Shown here piece after piece: positions 42,348 through 55,500 of a DNA stretch of 64,000 nucleotides. Source of the stretch: Candidula unifasciata (taxonomy: Eukaryota; Mollusca; Gastropoda; Stylommatophora; Geomitridae); contig CAJHNH020000792.1 in the NCBI GenBank assembly GCA_905116865.2, forward strand, positions 62,001 through 126,000, in the 5' to 3' direction. A program made the position numbers and the translations under genes. Every line of letters begins with the position of its first letter. Position 1 is the stretch's first letter. The notes under the pieces are model-generated. The model ran no database searches. It worked only from the letters and a program-made list of their open reading frames with translations, and was not told the origin of the DNA.

Positions 42348-42532
42348 CAACACCACCAGGACATCACATCAAGCGATAAGCACATGAAGACACAAAGTCC
42401 CACCATTCGGATGAGGATAACTTGGGGGACAGTTCCCAGAAACCCCGTTCAACCAATAGGTTGAGTTATATTAGAGCTCCGGGCTCCGGAGTGGGGCTTT
42501 AAAACAACGAAAAACTGCGTCCCGTATGGGGA
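42348..42532 (+). mobile_element. GACT-family repeat, diverged
   Basis: CACCAGGACATCACATCAAGC through GGGGCTTTAAAACAACG. Confidence 0.75.
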
Positions 42533-43001
42533 CGGTTCTTAGTAAGTTCCAGTCAAATGGTTAGTGCCCTGACAGCGGTTGCAAACTGTACACAGTATAC
42601 GCATTCTATTGCATCGACTCATCTTACGTTAAACAAACAGTACACAAACTTACACAAAAAATGTTGTACATAAGCCTCGAAAAAAAGCAAGCAGATAACT
42701 CATTCATTCATTCCAGCTGTTATCAATTGCACAGGATAATGTCCCTTCCTTAATCAACACTTTCTCCGTCCTGATAAAAGCTGCACACACACAACATAGG
42801 CTGTGTAGAATATAAGTGCTGCGCGCACGCGTATGCGTGTTTGTGTGTGCGGGATCACTTGTGTATGCTTGTATGAGCACTGCGCGCGTGGGCAGGGAGG
42901 TGTGCGTGTACATGTGTGTATGTGCGCGCGTAGGTGTGTGAGTGTGTATCTGAATGTACATATATTTGTGCATGGTGTCTATATACATGTGTATGTTTGT
43001 G

Positions 43002-43003
<2 letters not shown>

Positions 43004-43066
<63 letters not shown>
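43004..43066. repeat. (TA)n microsatellite
   Basis: About 30 TA units after a TG-rich stretch from 42835. Confidence 0.95.
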
Positions 43067-43076
<10 letters not shown>

Positions 43077-43079
43077 ATT

Positions 43080-43595
43080 AGAGCTGTACCGAATACGAAT
43101 AGCGGGACCAACTATTCGGCTGAATAGAATACGAATAGTGTATAGTGTATAAAATATATCTAAAACAAATTTAAAAAAAAAAAACACATTTATAATGTCA
43201 AATGTACGCTGAACTTTTACTTCACATAAAGTAGCACAGAATAGTCATCTTCTTCTTTAGCATTCTGAGCCCTTAAGGTTTACTGCTGCATCCTTCAAAC
43301 AGTCTGTGGTAACTAGTAACTAGGAATGAAAGAATCCTAAGTATTATAACAAGTAACTAAACTTATAAATTGTCACTGACAGCTTAGTTAATGTAGGAAA
43401 ACTGCATTAGCTTTGAACAAAACCAATCGTTCCATGTTGTCAGCATTAAGGCAGTGTATGCAGAAGCTAGTGTAAGGTAACTACTATTCGTATTAGGTCC
43501 GACCGCAACTTTTTGGCCGAATACCGAATAGTCCGTAGGTCCACTATTCGGTCCCAAAAGCGAATACGAAGCGAAAATTCGGCACAGCCGAATAT
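43080..43595. mobile_element. Inverted-repeat element rich in ATTCG/CGAAT, probably a hAT-type MITE
   Basis: The left end GAGCTGTACCGAATACGAATAG mirrors the right end CGAATACGAAGCG...CGGCACAGC. About 380 bp of AT-rich filler separate the two. It follows directly on a (TA)n run. Confidence 0.55.
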
Positions 43596-43599
43596 AAAT

Positions 43600-43740
43600 A
43601 TATATAAAAATCAATGTTTGTGTGTTTGTTTATAACCTATGGACTCGGAAACTACTGAACTGATTTAGCTGAAATTTTCAGGATATGTTTATTTTGATAC
43701 CGGATGTTTACCCATCATGGTTTGAAATTCTACCTGTCAT
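43600..43740 (+). mobile_element. Possible Helitron-like end segment
   Basis: The stretch TTTGTTTATAACCTATGGACTCGG followed by AAACTACTGAACTGATTT resembles a motif I associate with invertebrate Helitron-type repeats. There is no terminal hairpin I can fix. Weak. Confidence 0.3.
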
Positions 43741-44817
43741 TGTTAGAGAAAGTGTACGACATTTTTGGGGGGGGGGGGGGGGGGAATCTTCGAAACTAAT
43801 ATTTCCATTTTTAGTTACATTTAATTGTAGCCACGTTAGTAAAGGCGCATGCGCTGTAGTCAGAACGCAAGACTTCCACCATTCGCCGGCGAGATATGTA
43901 CAGATACGTAATAAATAGAGTAGGCGGTGGTACAGCAAACAAGACTATCTCTATATCTGTGCAGGTAATGATTTTTTTCTCCCAACTACTTCGATGCGCG
44001 AAAGAGTAGTCGGTGAATGGGGGGGGGGGAGGGAGCACTTTTTACTGAGAGAGCTTTAAGTCATAGTAACTGCCTTACCCACTCAAAGTAGCAGCAGCAG
44101 TAGTAGTTGGGGTTGGACGATTACACCGTAGTGCTCTCATGCGAAGACCGCCGGTAAGGTTATGGTTTTCTTCTGTCGGGAAGCGAAATGATACATCCTA
44201 ACCTGACCAGTCCATGGCGACAGCACTAGCCATGCGGCGCCAAATCTTCTGGCTAACGACTCCCCGTCTACTTCGATGGTAAAACAGATAGCAGTGACAT
44301 TATTTTAGCTATTGTGGTGGTGGTCGTGGTAGTAGTTGTACTGGTAATTGAAGGGTGCTGTTGTAAATATTACACTAGCCCTATTTACTACCTATTACAA
44401 TTCCTGCTCCCCATTTGAGTCCGGATGGACATTGATGTCAATTTCAGTTACAAAAAAAAAAAATAAATAAATAACGCCAAGTGATGATTTAGAAATCCTT
44501 CGAATAGGGAGAGGGCAGTAGTAGGTGGATGGGAGGGGGGGGGGCAGGGGTAAGGATTGAAATTGTTAACCTAAAGAGCTTAACATATGATTTTAAAGTT
44601 CTCATTAGTTAATTTGTTTATATTTTACTTACGCTTCCTCCGCTATTCTAATTTTTTACGACTTACTTTGTTATTTACAAGTACAGTAGTAGTAGCTTTA
44701 CTTTCGTCTCATATAAAATACAAACAGCTTTAGCATGTGATAACCAAATAACCATTTTTTTTTTTTTTTACTGTGCTAATAACACTATTTATACGACCAC
44801 TAATATAAAGACACAGA

Positions 44818-46095
44818 CTGCAATAATTGGATTGGAATTACTCTCTTCTCAGTACCAAGCAAAATATTTTGTAAAATCATCATAATGCGGCTTGAAAAAG
44901 TAGATAAATGCCTACGAGTAGAACAAGCAGGATTCAGAAAGGGCAGAGGAACAACTGAACACATCTTCGCCATACGTAACATTTTAGAACAATGCAATGA
45001 ATGGCAGAGAAGTATATTACATTTTTTGGACTTTGAGAAAGCTTTTGACAGCCTCCATAGAGACAGTCTATTAAAAATTTTACGACATTATGAAATTCCA
45101 GAAAAAATAGTCAACATAATTGCTCTCTTCTAAAAAGACTTTTCCTGCAGTTTAAAAAATTACAATACATCTTTCCCAGTAAAGACGGGTGTAAGACAGG
45201 GATGTGTTATGTCATCTCTCCTCTTCAACCTTGTGATTGATTGGATACTAAAGAACACAGTAGACAGGACATTGAGAGGCATACGATGGACTCCATTCGC
45301 CATGCTTGAGGACCTTGATTTCGCAGATGATATAGCACTGCTATCACATAAACATGAACATATACAAGAGAAAAGTAACAGACTACACGGCACAGCAGAA
45401 ATGGTGGGACTGAGAATAAATACAAAGAAATCTAAGATCATGACAAGCAGTCCAAACCAACAACCAGTGATCATAAATAACCAAACTCTTGAAAATGTAG
45501 AACATTTCACATATTTTGGCAGTGTGGTGTCCCTACCGGGATGGACAGAGGAAGACATAGTCACGTCTGAACAAAGCTAGAGCTGGTTTTGAAAGGATGA
45601 GGCAAATCTGGAAATCCAACAATTACTGCAGAGGAACGAAACTCCGACTCTACAAGAGCATCATTTTGCCAGTTCTTCTTTATGGAGCGAAATGCTAGAG
45701 AATGACCAAAAAGAATGCACACAAGCTCTCTACCTTCCACCACACATGTCTACGTAAAATTATTACAATTTGCTGGTCAGATACAATCTAAAATACTAAA
45801 CTACTTCCAAGTCACAAACCAAAAAACTTCAGACAGTATGATAACCAAGAGAAGATGGAAATGGCTTGGCCACGTTATGAAAATGAATCCTGATATACCC
45901 GCCAAAACAGCTCTCTCATGGACACCAGAGGGAAAGATAAAACAGGGGCGCCCAAAAACAACATAGAGACGAACGATAGAAGGTGACCTGAGTGCGGCAT
46001 CTTTGGCATGGAAAACTGCACTGAAGATTGCGCATAACAGGAAAGCATGGAAAGTCCTCTCTGAAGCCTCATGTGCCACTAGGCATAATGAGAAC
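44818..46095 (+). pseudogene. LINE reverse transcriptase region, 5'-truncated and broken
   Basis: RT motifs: EQAGFRKGRGTTEHI, LDFEKAFDSLHRDSLL (first Asp), GVRQGCVMSSLLFNLVIDW and LDFADDIALLSH. A stop lies at 45131 and a frameshift near 45565. The C-terminal half follows in the next frame (RRWKWLGHVMKMN, then a tail ending SEASCATRHNEN). The same tail occurs at 7570-7745, showing one LINE family with at least two copies here. The endonuclease is missing. Confidence 0.88.
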
Positions 46096-46099
46096 TTAA

Positions 46100-47489
46100 T
46101 ATAAAGACACAATTATATGGTGCGTAATCTAAAGTTGGAAAACCAGACTCTATATCTGTGAAGAGAATGATTGCGACATTAACTATATTAGACACGTGCG
46201 ATTTATATTGTCTTTCTTTTCCAAAAACCTTTTTAATGAGGGAGAGAGTAGTAGGTGGACTCAGTGGTGGTGGGGGGGGGGGGGATCAAAGACTATCTAT
46301 ATAGCCGAGCAGGCCCCCGCCCCCTCCCTCCCCCTTTCCCCACAGAGTTCAGAACCTGCAGTCTAATATGGGGTTGAGAGAGGGGAATGGAAGGGGGAGT
46401 AAGCGAAACGCAACCATAAATGTACAATTCGCAATTTTATTTGACCAGGACCGGAAGTCGAACTCGTCTGAATAGATTTTCTATTAGCTGCTTCTCTTGT
46501 GATTGTCTAATTGGAAATTATACTGCAACAGTGAGTGTTTGTGTTATACTTCTAGAGGCTTTATAAACACAATTAAAGGTAAGCATCACTACTGTGCGAT
46601 GTCTGCTATCTTTACATGCAGTCATTTATAAATTAAAGAAGTAGTTTGATATATATATAATGCCAGTCTGAGCATTTTTATAATATAATTATAGTTTAGA
46701 AGATAGCGGAGCGGCAGAGAGCACAGTTTTAAATAACAAATTAAAAATAATATTATTATATTATCATTAATTCATTATCAGTAACTAAGAAGTCTCAGTC
46801 TTGTTATATTTTTATAGTCCCAGTTTTTTTTAAAACCAATATTAACGTCACTGCACAATGGGCATTCGCATGCTTGCTAACTCACCCCGAGCTGCAGCAA
46901 CCACTCCAAAGAGTGAAAGACTTCGGTCTAAGTCTATGACTATGCCGGCAATCGATTGACTACTGACTCGACTGAACTGAGTTGAGTAGATTTTGTTTTT
47001 ATTCTTTCTATCTATACTAATACTATATACTGCTTAGGACTATACTATATCACTATATTTATATTCAACTGCAAAAGCTAAGACCTAAACTCTTAACCAT
47101 GCAAATTAATAAACGAACAATTTTACTTTATACTTTAAATTAAAGATACTGAATTTTGCAGTTGGTTGTAGAAATGGATGTGTTTTTTCTAATAAACTAA
47201 CAAGTGAAAAGTCTGTCTAATAGAATAGTGGGAAAACAATTGCAAATCAGGAACAATCTGAAATCAATGAGAGAAATACATAACTGAAAGTTTGTGTGTA
47301 TGGAAAGGGAGAATACTGTGTAGGTTGTTTTCTCTTAACTGATTAATGACTTGTATTTTTTTTTTTAAAGAATTCTCTAGCACTGATAAAGCTTCAAAGA
47401 AAGCTAAGTCGTCTGCAAAAAAAAAAAAAAAAAGTGTAGCTGGGCATTTTTTCAAATGTAATTGATGTATGGGTGCTTGTAATGTTGTC
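46100..47489. other. No gene recognised
   Basis: AT-rich; G14 near 46271 and A18 near 47417. Nothing else supported. Confidence 0.55.
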
Positions 47490-47893
47490 GGGCCCAGAAA
47501 GAGAGTCACTTCCCTTGCTATTCATGCCTGGTTGTGTTGCAGATCCTTCGTTGAGGGGTAGTCACGCTTAGTGACCGGCCATTACCATGACGTTTTTACA
47601 CATTGTTGTCAGCGGCCAGCGATATGAGATCTTCTATATTCCACAATTTCAGCGCTTTTAACAGTCCAAAAACATGTACAACTTGCCCTAACCCAAACCC
47701 CCCTATGCCTCAGCCTCTGTCCCAAGAGAGAGTTCAGCTTATGTCCCATGACTGCATGCAACCTATGACAACAAAGCGTAAAATACGTTGTTCTGCTGGA
47801 CGCTCATTGAGCTAGACACTCCCACAACATAGGACAAAACCTGTGACATGACCAAGTATGAATGGCAAGGGAAATCACTCTCTTTCTGGGCCC
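47490..47893. mobile_element. MITE-like element with ~36-bp terminal inverted repeats
   Basis: GGGCCCAGAAAGAGAGT opens the left end and its complement closes the right end; 33 of 36 positions match. The interior has no coding signal. I could not identify a target duplication, so the superfamily is open. Confidence 0.78.
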
Positions 47894-50739
47894 AAATTCA
47901 TTGTTTGAACTGATATGTGCTAGGTACAATGTTGGTAACACTACCTTTTAGAGAACACCTGGCTCTAACATCATTTTATTGCTTGTTTGTCCTAGTACTT
48001 TTGCCGGAAAGTTCTTTTCTCAAGATAGTGCCCGAAGAAGGAAATAAGGCAACATACAAATTTACCTGCATTGGTAGTAATTTTGATTGTCAAGGAAACA
48101 CAAAGAAATTATCATACATAGCAAAAAGACAACAGCAGCTTTTAAAAGCATAAGCCAACTATGGATCTAAAATATACAGTATTCAAACTAAATTGCATCC
48201 TTTTGGTCCTGGAGCACAAATTTATGTGTGTGTGTGTGTTTCTTAACAAGCATGTTATAAAAGGTGACTTATTAAGGATCTGTTGAAATCCAGTGTGAAT
48301 GTCCAAATGGCACATATTTCACACACTAGCTGTAAACCACAGTACAGCCCATAAACTATTTAAGGACTAAGTTAATCCTATTTTCAGTTCTAATGTTATT
48401 TCATTTTTAACCCATGCCATCGTCAGTTAAAGAGCGGTTAAAAACATGGTGAGAAAAAAATTAAAAGCATTCAAAAACAAAAAGCTAGGAAAATTTGTGA
48501 ACATTAAATAGGAGGATTCAAGAAAGATGAAGAATTAAAAGAAAACATCTTTACTACTAGTGTTCACAGCTACAAAAGTGATAGCCGTAGGGACACTCCT
48601 ACTGGACAAGGGAAATATACTGAAGACCCTACAAAAAACGAATGTTGACAGAAGACAGATTAGATGAAATAACATGTGTAAGAATGTGCGAATGGGGAAT
48701 TAGGAGTGGATCCGACAAGGAGAGATGTATGAGAGGAAAAGAATTACATGTGTATGATCAGTGTGCTATGGGAACAGTTAGCATCTATACCTTGAGACTT
48801 TTGCTGTGAGAGACAGAGCATCTATGGTCATGTCCAGAGTGCTATGATGTTGATTCTTAAATCAGTTAACAGTTATGACACAAAGAAGATAGTGCATTCT
48901 GAGAAAGGGTGAGCAGAATCACCAGAGGCATTGAAATAGGAAACGAGGAAGCCCACAAGAGACCCTAAAAAATGAACTTAAATGAGAAAGGTTAGAGTTT
49001 CTGGACATGATTCTAATTTCTATTCATGATTTCGAAAGGATTGCACAGGACAGAACTGGATAAAGAATAGACTGAAGGTTTGATCTGTGGAAAAGGATGG
49101 AAATTAATGTTTCTTTCTTTTTTGGACGAATTAGAAGTCTCCTAAAAAAAATTCCATAAAGCTTCTAGATTTAATCTTTTGCTCATCCTTGGGTATAATA
49201 TTGCAGAAAATGTAACTTGCATGCATGCTTATTTTTATAATTTAGTAAGCAATTCTAGGCATGGTATTTAAAAGAGAGTAGGAATTTTCTCTTCTGCTCT
49301 TTATCGCCCAGTGGAGCATAGGCCCTTAGCCGACTCAAGCCAAGCCGTTCTCTCTTTCGTTGAATTAAGAATGTAATCAGTGATGTTAACCTTACCGACC
49401 TACACTAGATATTGCAGGTTACTTATAACGATTTGGTGCCGTAACATAGCTGTTATATGGATGAACAGGGTAATGGGATTTGCTGTCATTTGATTCTCAT
49501 CCAAAAGACAAGTTTGAAAACTCTGTTGCTCTTTCTTATATCTAAATGATAACAAATATTCAGGATTATTTCCCTTGTATTGTTTGTTTTACTAAAGGCA
49601 GTATTTGAGGGCTTTAAGGCATAATTGCTGTGTGAATTCCCCATGCTTGCAGTATTTTTCTGCCTCTTTGAGTTGTCACACAAAAATGAAGTGTAAAAAT
49701 ATTTTGTTTCCATGATTATGATTCCAAAACTGCTGTTTTAATACTCAAATGATATGCAACTTTAACTTTCCATTACCTACTCCAGATATTGACTCACCTG
49801 TCTGTAGGAGTTAAAATCTGTTTATTTTTTTATTTTGCTTTTCTTTTATTTTCTAACTAAGTTGCATAGTGGTAGACTTCGTCTTTTGTCTTTTATTAAG
49901 GTTTCTGAGAAGGATTTCCTCTGCAAAGTGGTTTAGTTATTTTTTTCCTCTTAGTAATATCATTACCCACACATGATTTGGTGTAGCTGTTAGAGGTGCT
50001 TTCATTTGTAGCTGTTAAAGGTGCTTTTATTTATACCTTTTTGTGTAAGATTATCGGGGTGTCTGAAAGTTGCATTGTTGGCTTCCTATCCAGAATGAGA
50101 TTTCGTAATATTAGGGTTATCAAACTTACAAGTAGTAGCTAAAAATGAAGAAAAAATGGAAGAAAGAAATATTATTGGTTTGGTTTTGAGCTTTCTCCTT
50201 TGATTTGCGAGTGTAGGTGTTTCTGACTTACCTGCAGATTGTCTCTGAAGCTACTGAGATTTGTGCCTTGTGAGGTGCTTTCAGCAAATGGCCAGCAACT
50301 CTGCTTAGAGACCCTGTCATCTTGAATAATACCTGGTGCTATTGAAATCTATCCATATGCTTTTAAATCCCTTTTCTGAAGCTGTCAGTTTTTTTTGTGT
50401 CACTTAAAAAAAATTGTGAAAATTTGTGTTAGTGGCTTTACTTTTTAGCTTGACTGTAACAGTGTAACATGAATAATTAGCACTTGATTTGGGTTTTAAT
50501 GAGAAGGTATGAGGTCATCCTAAAGTAACAGCCATATGAGAGTATCACAGACCTGACACCTCATTCTCAGATAAGAGAGCCTTGGTAGCACCAACGGCTA
50601 GATCTGTCAGCCCAAAGGTCTTGGTTTTTAATCTTTGCTTGACGGATTTAAAAAAAAATTGCATTGGCTCCCTAAAATGGGAACCAGGTATTATCCTATG
50701 AAGTAAAAGCAGCCAACATGTTGCTGACCATATCACCCA
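47894..50739. other. Mostly unrecognised low-copy DNA
   Basis: Besides the LINE tail at 48.5-48.9 kb, I see no family. A frame at 47917-48153 has a hydrophobic start but no family resemblance or splice context that would support it. Confidence 0.5.
48540..48880 (+). mobile_element. LINE 3' end fragment, C-terminal tail family
   Basis: The end (48815-48850) matches the terminal 'EHLWSCPEC' segment of the copy at 2.4 kb. The upstream 250 bp are degenerate. Confidence 0.5.
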
Positions 50740-50935
50740 TTGACTGACTGACTGACTTTCTACCCCACCAGGATATCACACAAGCGATAAACACCCGATA
50801 ACACAAAGAGCCACCATGTGTGTGAGGATCACCGTGGAGAGGTCCCAGAAACGGCGTTCAGCCTTTAGGCTCTATTGCGGCCTCTGGCAAGAGCCAGAGT
50901 AGGGCTTCAAATAATGACAATTGGTCTATAAAAAT
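50740..50935 (+). mobile_element. GACT-family repeat with (GACT)n head
   Basis: TGACTGACTGACTGACTTTC followed by the common body; somewhat shortened in the middle. Confidence 0.82.
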
Positions 50936-53149
50936 GTGCAAATTTTTTTCTTTATCATTAAGACAGATGTTTAGAATGAATTCACTTTCTTTTGTTTATT
51001 TCCTGTAGTAGAGCATAGGCCCCTAACCACATATTCTATTTCTTTTGTTTATTTCCTGCAGTAGATCGGTATTACCCACACAAGCCAACATTTCCCATTT
51101 CTTTACTTCCTTTATTTATTCATCAAAGTGTTGGGCGGATATGTAAGAATCTTCTGTGTGCTCGGTCCAGTGTGTTGTATAAGTTGGTCTTCATTTCCTT
51201 AAGAAGGCTGTTCTTGTTGCCATCGTTCCATTTTCTTTGTGATCTTCCCTGGGATCTGTGTCCATTATATGTCTTCATCGTGGCTTACTTTGACGGCTGG
51301 TACCAAGGTATTCTGTCCTCTCATTCCAGACTCTCGTTATAGAAGAATGTTAGGCATGGTGTCAAGCAGCAACACATTGCTAGAGCTAACAGATATTTCC
51401 AGCAGAAGGGTTAATTATTAACTATAAAAGGCATAAGATGAATAATTTCACACAGTTCGTTTTGCCCTTGTTATCTCATACTGATATTATTTTACCCAAA
51501 AATGTTTGGGTGGGGGGAGGGGGAAAGGGGGGGTGGGGGGAAGGTTCAGACATAACTTTGTACACTAAAACTTATAAGACCATAAAGAGTTTAAGCAATT
51601 GTAAATCGGCACTCAAAGAGGTACACTTGTTCTTCAGCAAAGAACTATCTTTATTTGCAGCTACCATGTTGTATTCCTGGTGTAACTAAAGCTACTAAGT
51701 TATATCTGTGCGGTTTTAGCTTTCCTCTCCAGGAGTGCCGGCCTAGCACTTTTCAACTCTCTCTTTAATGTCTGTTTCAGGGTATCGCCTTTCTTCTGTT
51801 GGTATCAGACTTGTTTGAGAGGCGCGTGCAGAAGTCCGACATTACTGGAATCCCTTTTCTTCTGCCTTGAAGCATGGCATCTTCAGTTTTCTTGGTTTGC
51901 AGCACCATACCACCATAAGTTTACACAAGACAGCATGATGCCAGTTTAAAATGGAGCCCAAGGTAACTTTATGGCAACGGTTGTATTGCATGTATATTGT
52001 TTTGTATGTTATATTTATTTGCTGCTTTACTTCTTGAAGTTGACACAGTTACATATGCTGAGGTCACTAACTGCATAGACAGTCTGAGTTTGATTGTATG
52101 AGCCTGCATTTGTCCATGAATAGGGAATTCAGCACATAGTTTACAGCTAGCCTGTGATGGCCCATTGCATTCAATTTGAGCAAACCCTTAAATAGTCACT
52201 TTTTGTGACATGCTTGTTAGGTCGTAATAGGTCTATTCACCCCTAATTAGTCACCTTATTTGACATGCTTGGTTGGCTAAGTGAGAGGGGGGGGGGGGGG
52301 GGGGGGTGGTGTTTATCTCCAATGCTGTCCTAGAACCCATAGGGAAATTATGTTTTGTCATGTGTGATCTGTTTATTCATGGCTGGATTCCAGTTTAATT
52401 AGATGTTTGCTGAAATGATGTTTGTGGGATCTAAAGGTGCAGATCTTGCAGCCTAGCTCCAAACTACAACACAATGGACCAGTTGCTATTTTAATGGTGA
52501 ATAGAGAAGAAGAAGAAGGGCGTTTAAAAAAAAAGACTGTGAGCCCTATGTGATGTATAATCTTTACAACACGGTGCAAAGAAAGAAACAGACTGAGCAG
52601 TATGTGATTTATAAACTGCACAGTAAGATAGAGTGAAAGAAATAGTTTGTGAGTCTTGCGTATAAACATCACAATGGGTTGGAAAAGAAGAAATAGACTA
52701 AGCTGTATGTGGTGTATAAACTTCACAACAGGGCGGACAGGAAGAAATTTACTGTGAGCCCTTTCACAGCAGAGTGGAAAGGAAGAAGTAGAGTGTGAGC
52801 TGTATGTGATGTATAAATGGCACAACTGGATGATGATGATGATTTTCCTGTCCAGTACAGCCTTATACTTGTCAGTAACAGTGAAGAAGAAGAAGTGACT
52901 ACCCTGTGGTGACCTGCAGAGGAAGCTTTTAATAGTTAATAACTGTTTTAGTACTAAACAGCTTACCATACGTTCCTTGTTTCTTAGTCACTCTAAAGGT
53001 GATATGATGTGCTTTTCGTCTTTTATACACACAGATCTTATATTTATATCTAAATTATTAGTTAAACTATTTTTGTCACATAGTGAATCTATTGATCCCC
53101 TCCATCTCCAAGTGGGTTCCGGGACCCTGCTATGGGGAAAACAAGAATA
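50936..53149. other. Mostly unrecognised DNA with a minisatellite
   Basis: A short duplicated segment at 51000-51085 (TTTATTTCCTG then AGTAGA), G-rich runs at 51515-51541 and 52287-52306, and the minisatellite at 52.5-52.8 kb. No gene supported. Confidence 0.5.
52538..52832. repeat. Degenerate minisatellite, ~54-bp unit, about six copies
   Basis: Units begin TGTGAGC and contain TGTGATGTATAAAC, then CACAACAGGGTGGA, then AGGAAGAAATAG. The 198-codon frame on the other strand follows this periodicity and is not a gene. Confidence 0.8.
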
Positions 53150-53395
53150 GGACCCACTGCCTTGCCATCAAGTATGTTGTAAGAGTCAACTAATTGGGAG
53201 CTTCCTCCAAAGTCACAGTGCATCTGCCAGTGAAGCAAGGGATCAACAGTCTGCATACAAGTCAATCAGATTGGTAAAACTTATGTGCATGCAACATTTA
53301 GGTTCTGGAACAGGACCGGAGTCCAGAAATGGATGAAAAACGAATCTTCTGCAAGATTTTACTGATAGGGAGCATGAAAAGAAGAAGATATATTC
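53150..53395 (+). mobile_element. GAA-tailed repeat
   Basis: GGGAGCTTCCTCCAAAGTC, then ATCAACAGTCTGCATACAAG, then AAAAGAAGAAGATA at the end. Confidence 0.68.
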
Positions 53396-54969
53396 CAAGC
53401 ATATAGATGTGATGCTTTTAAGTGCTCAACTTTCTGAAAGAGAAGGAGTTAACATAATAGCTACTTGGGATTGAAAGAGTTAATGTTTCTCCTGATTATT
53501 ATATATCCCCTGCCCACTCCCTCACCCACTACCTTTTTCTAACTACATTGATAAAACTTAAAACTTCTCCTACTTTCATCCATTTCCAATCCTACCAGAT
53601 CTAGGTATTAAGTTTAATCTCCCTGTCTGTGAATATTTTAATTCTGCGGTTTTCATTAATAATTTTCACCTTTTTTTCGTGCTTATGCTTTGCTTGTTGG
53701 CAGTTCTGTACTGATTTGATCTAAACGTATCCGGGTGTTAATTGAATAAGCTTTTTTGAATTAGATATGTTATTTTACCTGTTTACTGTTATCTCGTGGA
53801 TTGTTTCAGTGTCTCTATTATTTGTTGTTGACCTTTTCTTTTGTAGCTGATCGTTTATACTTTTCTGTTAGTCTTACTTTTATTGAAAAACACTTCCTTA
53901 TCATGAAAACGTATTTCACACCAAGTAAAAAGTAGAACCTTTTAGCATCACAGTATCACAAAATAAACATTGCTGCTAGAGAACCTGCATAGAACATTAC
54001 AAAAACCTACAGTAACCCAAATATGAAGAATACACGAAATCACTTAACTGATGCATTTCAGATAGAAATCACATTGCTTTCTAGGCAGTATGTATACTCT
54101 CTCTTAATCGTGCTGAATTCCTATTAAGCTGTTGTTGTTTTTTTAAGTTAAAGTGAAGTAAAGCCTTGCTGTATTTTGTATCTTTGGGTCAGTAGGCTAG
54201 TATGTAGCTGCCATGGCTCCCCAGTTCCCCCCTCCCCCTTTTATATTTTAGGATTTAGGGTGCACCTGTATTCGCAAGTGTTTTAAAAGATTGATGGTTT
54301 TTTTTTCTCTGTATTAATAACTTAATAACTCCATGTGGTTTTGAGTCATGAATCAGTTTGTCCCTCCGAGATGCCACCTAAAAGTTTACCATACCGTTCT
54401 GAGACAAGCATTGCACCAGTGCATGTGGGAAAAAGTATGGACAGCGCTGTTATATCATCAATGCTGTACGAACTAGACGGTGGATAGTGACGAATCATGG
54501 ACGCTAACATAATTGCGTGACCTAGCGCTTGGTAAAGCACATTTATGTTGTCTTCAGGATCAAAATGGAGACTTCTGAACCAACTTGTCGTGGGTGATGG
54601 AAACAGTCACAAGAGGTGCCTTTTAGTGGCTGCTGCCTCCGAGGACTGAGCCCGCATTTGGGAATGCCTTGTGGACATTGACGTAATTTGTTATAACCAG
54701 TGATTAAAAGGCTTCAGTGCTTTTTTATTTTTTATTTTATTTCCGAAGACGGTTAATTTTTATTTTATTTTAACTTCCTTCCCATCCGCATGATTTCTCT
54801 TTCTTCATTTATATCTAGTTTTACTTTCACCCAATCGCGTCTGGTTTTTAATGAAACACATGTCTTTGCCTTCTGCCCCCACCGCTTCCCCCGTTAAAAA
54901 GCTCATTATCTGCCGAGATAGTAAGCCTTGTTATACCAGGATTCATTTCATTATTGCAAATCACTAGAG
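53396..54969. other. No gene recognised
   Basis: T-rich, no repeat family or coding signal seen. Confidence 0.5.
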
Positions 54970-55162
54970 CAGTGGCTCTCAACCTTCCTAATGCCGCGAC
55001 CTTTTAATACAGTTCCCTCATGCTATGGCGATCCCCAGACAATTATTTTTCTTCATAACTTTAATTAATGTGGGTTTTCCGATGGTCTTGGGCGACCCCT
55101 GTAAAAGGTCGTGCGACCCAAAAAAAAAAAAAAGGTTGCGACAGTCAGGTTGAGAACCTCTG
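54970..55162. mobile_element. SPIN-like hAT MITE, copy 3
   Basis: 193 bp, CAGTGGCTCTCAACCTT to AGGTTGAGAACCTCTG, with an A13 run inside. The flanking 8-mers are only partly alike (CACTAGAG / CACAGAGG). Confidence 0.82.
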
Positions 55163-55304
55163 CACAGAGGCAGGAAAAGTGCTTCACTGTGGTAGTTCGG
55201 TTAGATTTCCGCTAAATCACTGTCTGTCCCGTAAAGGCCCTGGTTTGATCCTGATTTGATATACGTCTACAAATCTTTGTCCTTGATATTTTGCTTCATT
55301 GAAG

Positions 55305-55500
55305 AAAAAAGTAAAGATCCCTTTTCACGCCTTTAGGCGCATCGGGAATATGGGAAGAGCACCCATATTTTTACAGACCAGTCGGCACTTGGTGGGTAAT
55401 GTGGTCAGCATTACGCCGGCCGTCTTTACTTTCCTAGGACATACATCCTGGTACCATTTTAGGCTGGGTCGACCTGCGACGTCCCATAACTTAATAAAAA
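55305..55500 (-). mobile_element. SINE family S2, headless copy
   Basis: Starts AAGTAAAGATCCCTTTTCACGC and keeps GGTGGGTAATGTGGTCAGC and TTAGGCTGGGTCGACC; the head is replaced by unrelated sequence. Confidence 0.72.

Noticed and set aside
42704..43187. Tyr/Ile-rich frames of 110-135 codons
   Set aside because: They read through the (TA)n and TG-rich tract.
47917..48153. 78-codon frame with hydrophobic start as a secreted protein
   Set aside because: No cleavage site, family resemblance or splice support.
52373..52969. 198-codon - strand frame
   Set aside because: Its repeats follow the 54-bp minisatellite; no domain or splice context.
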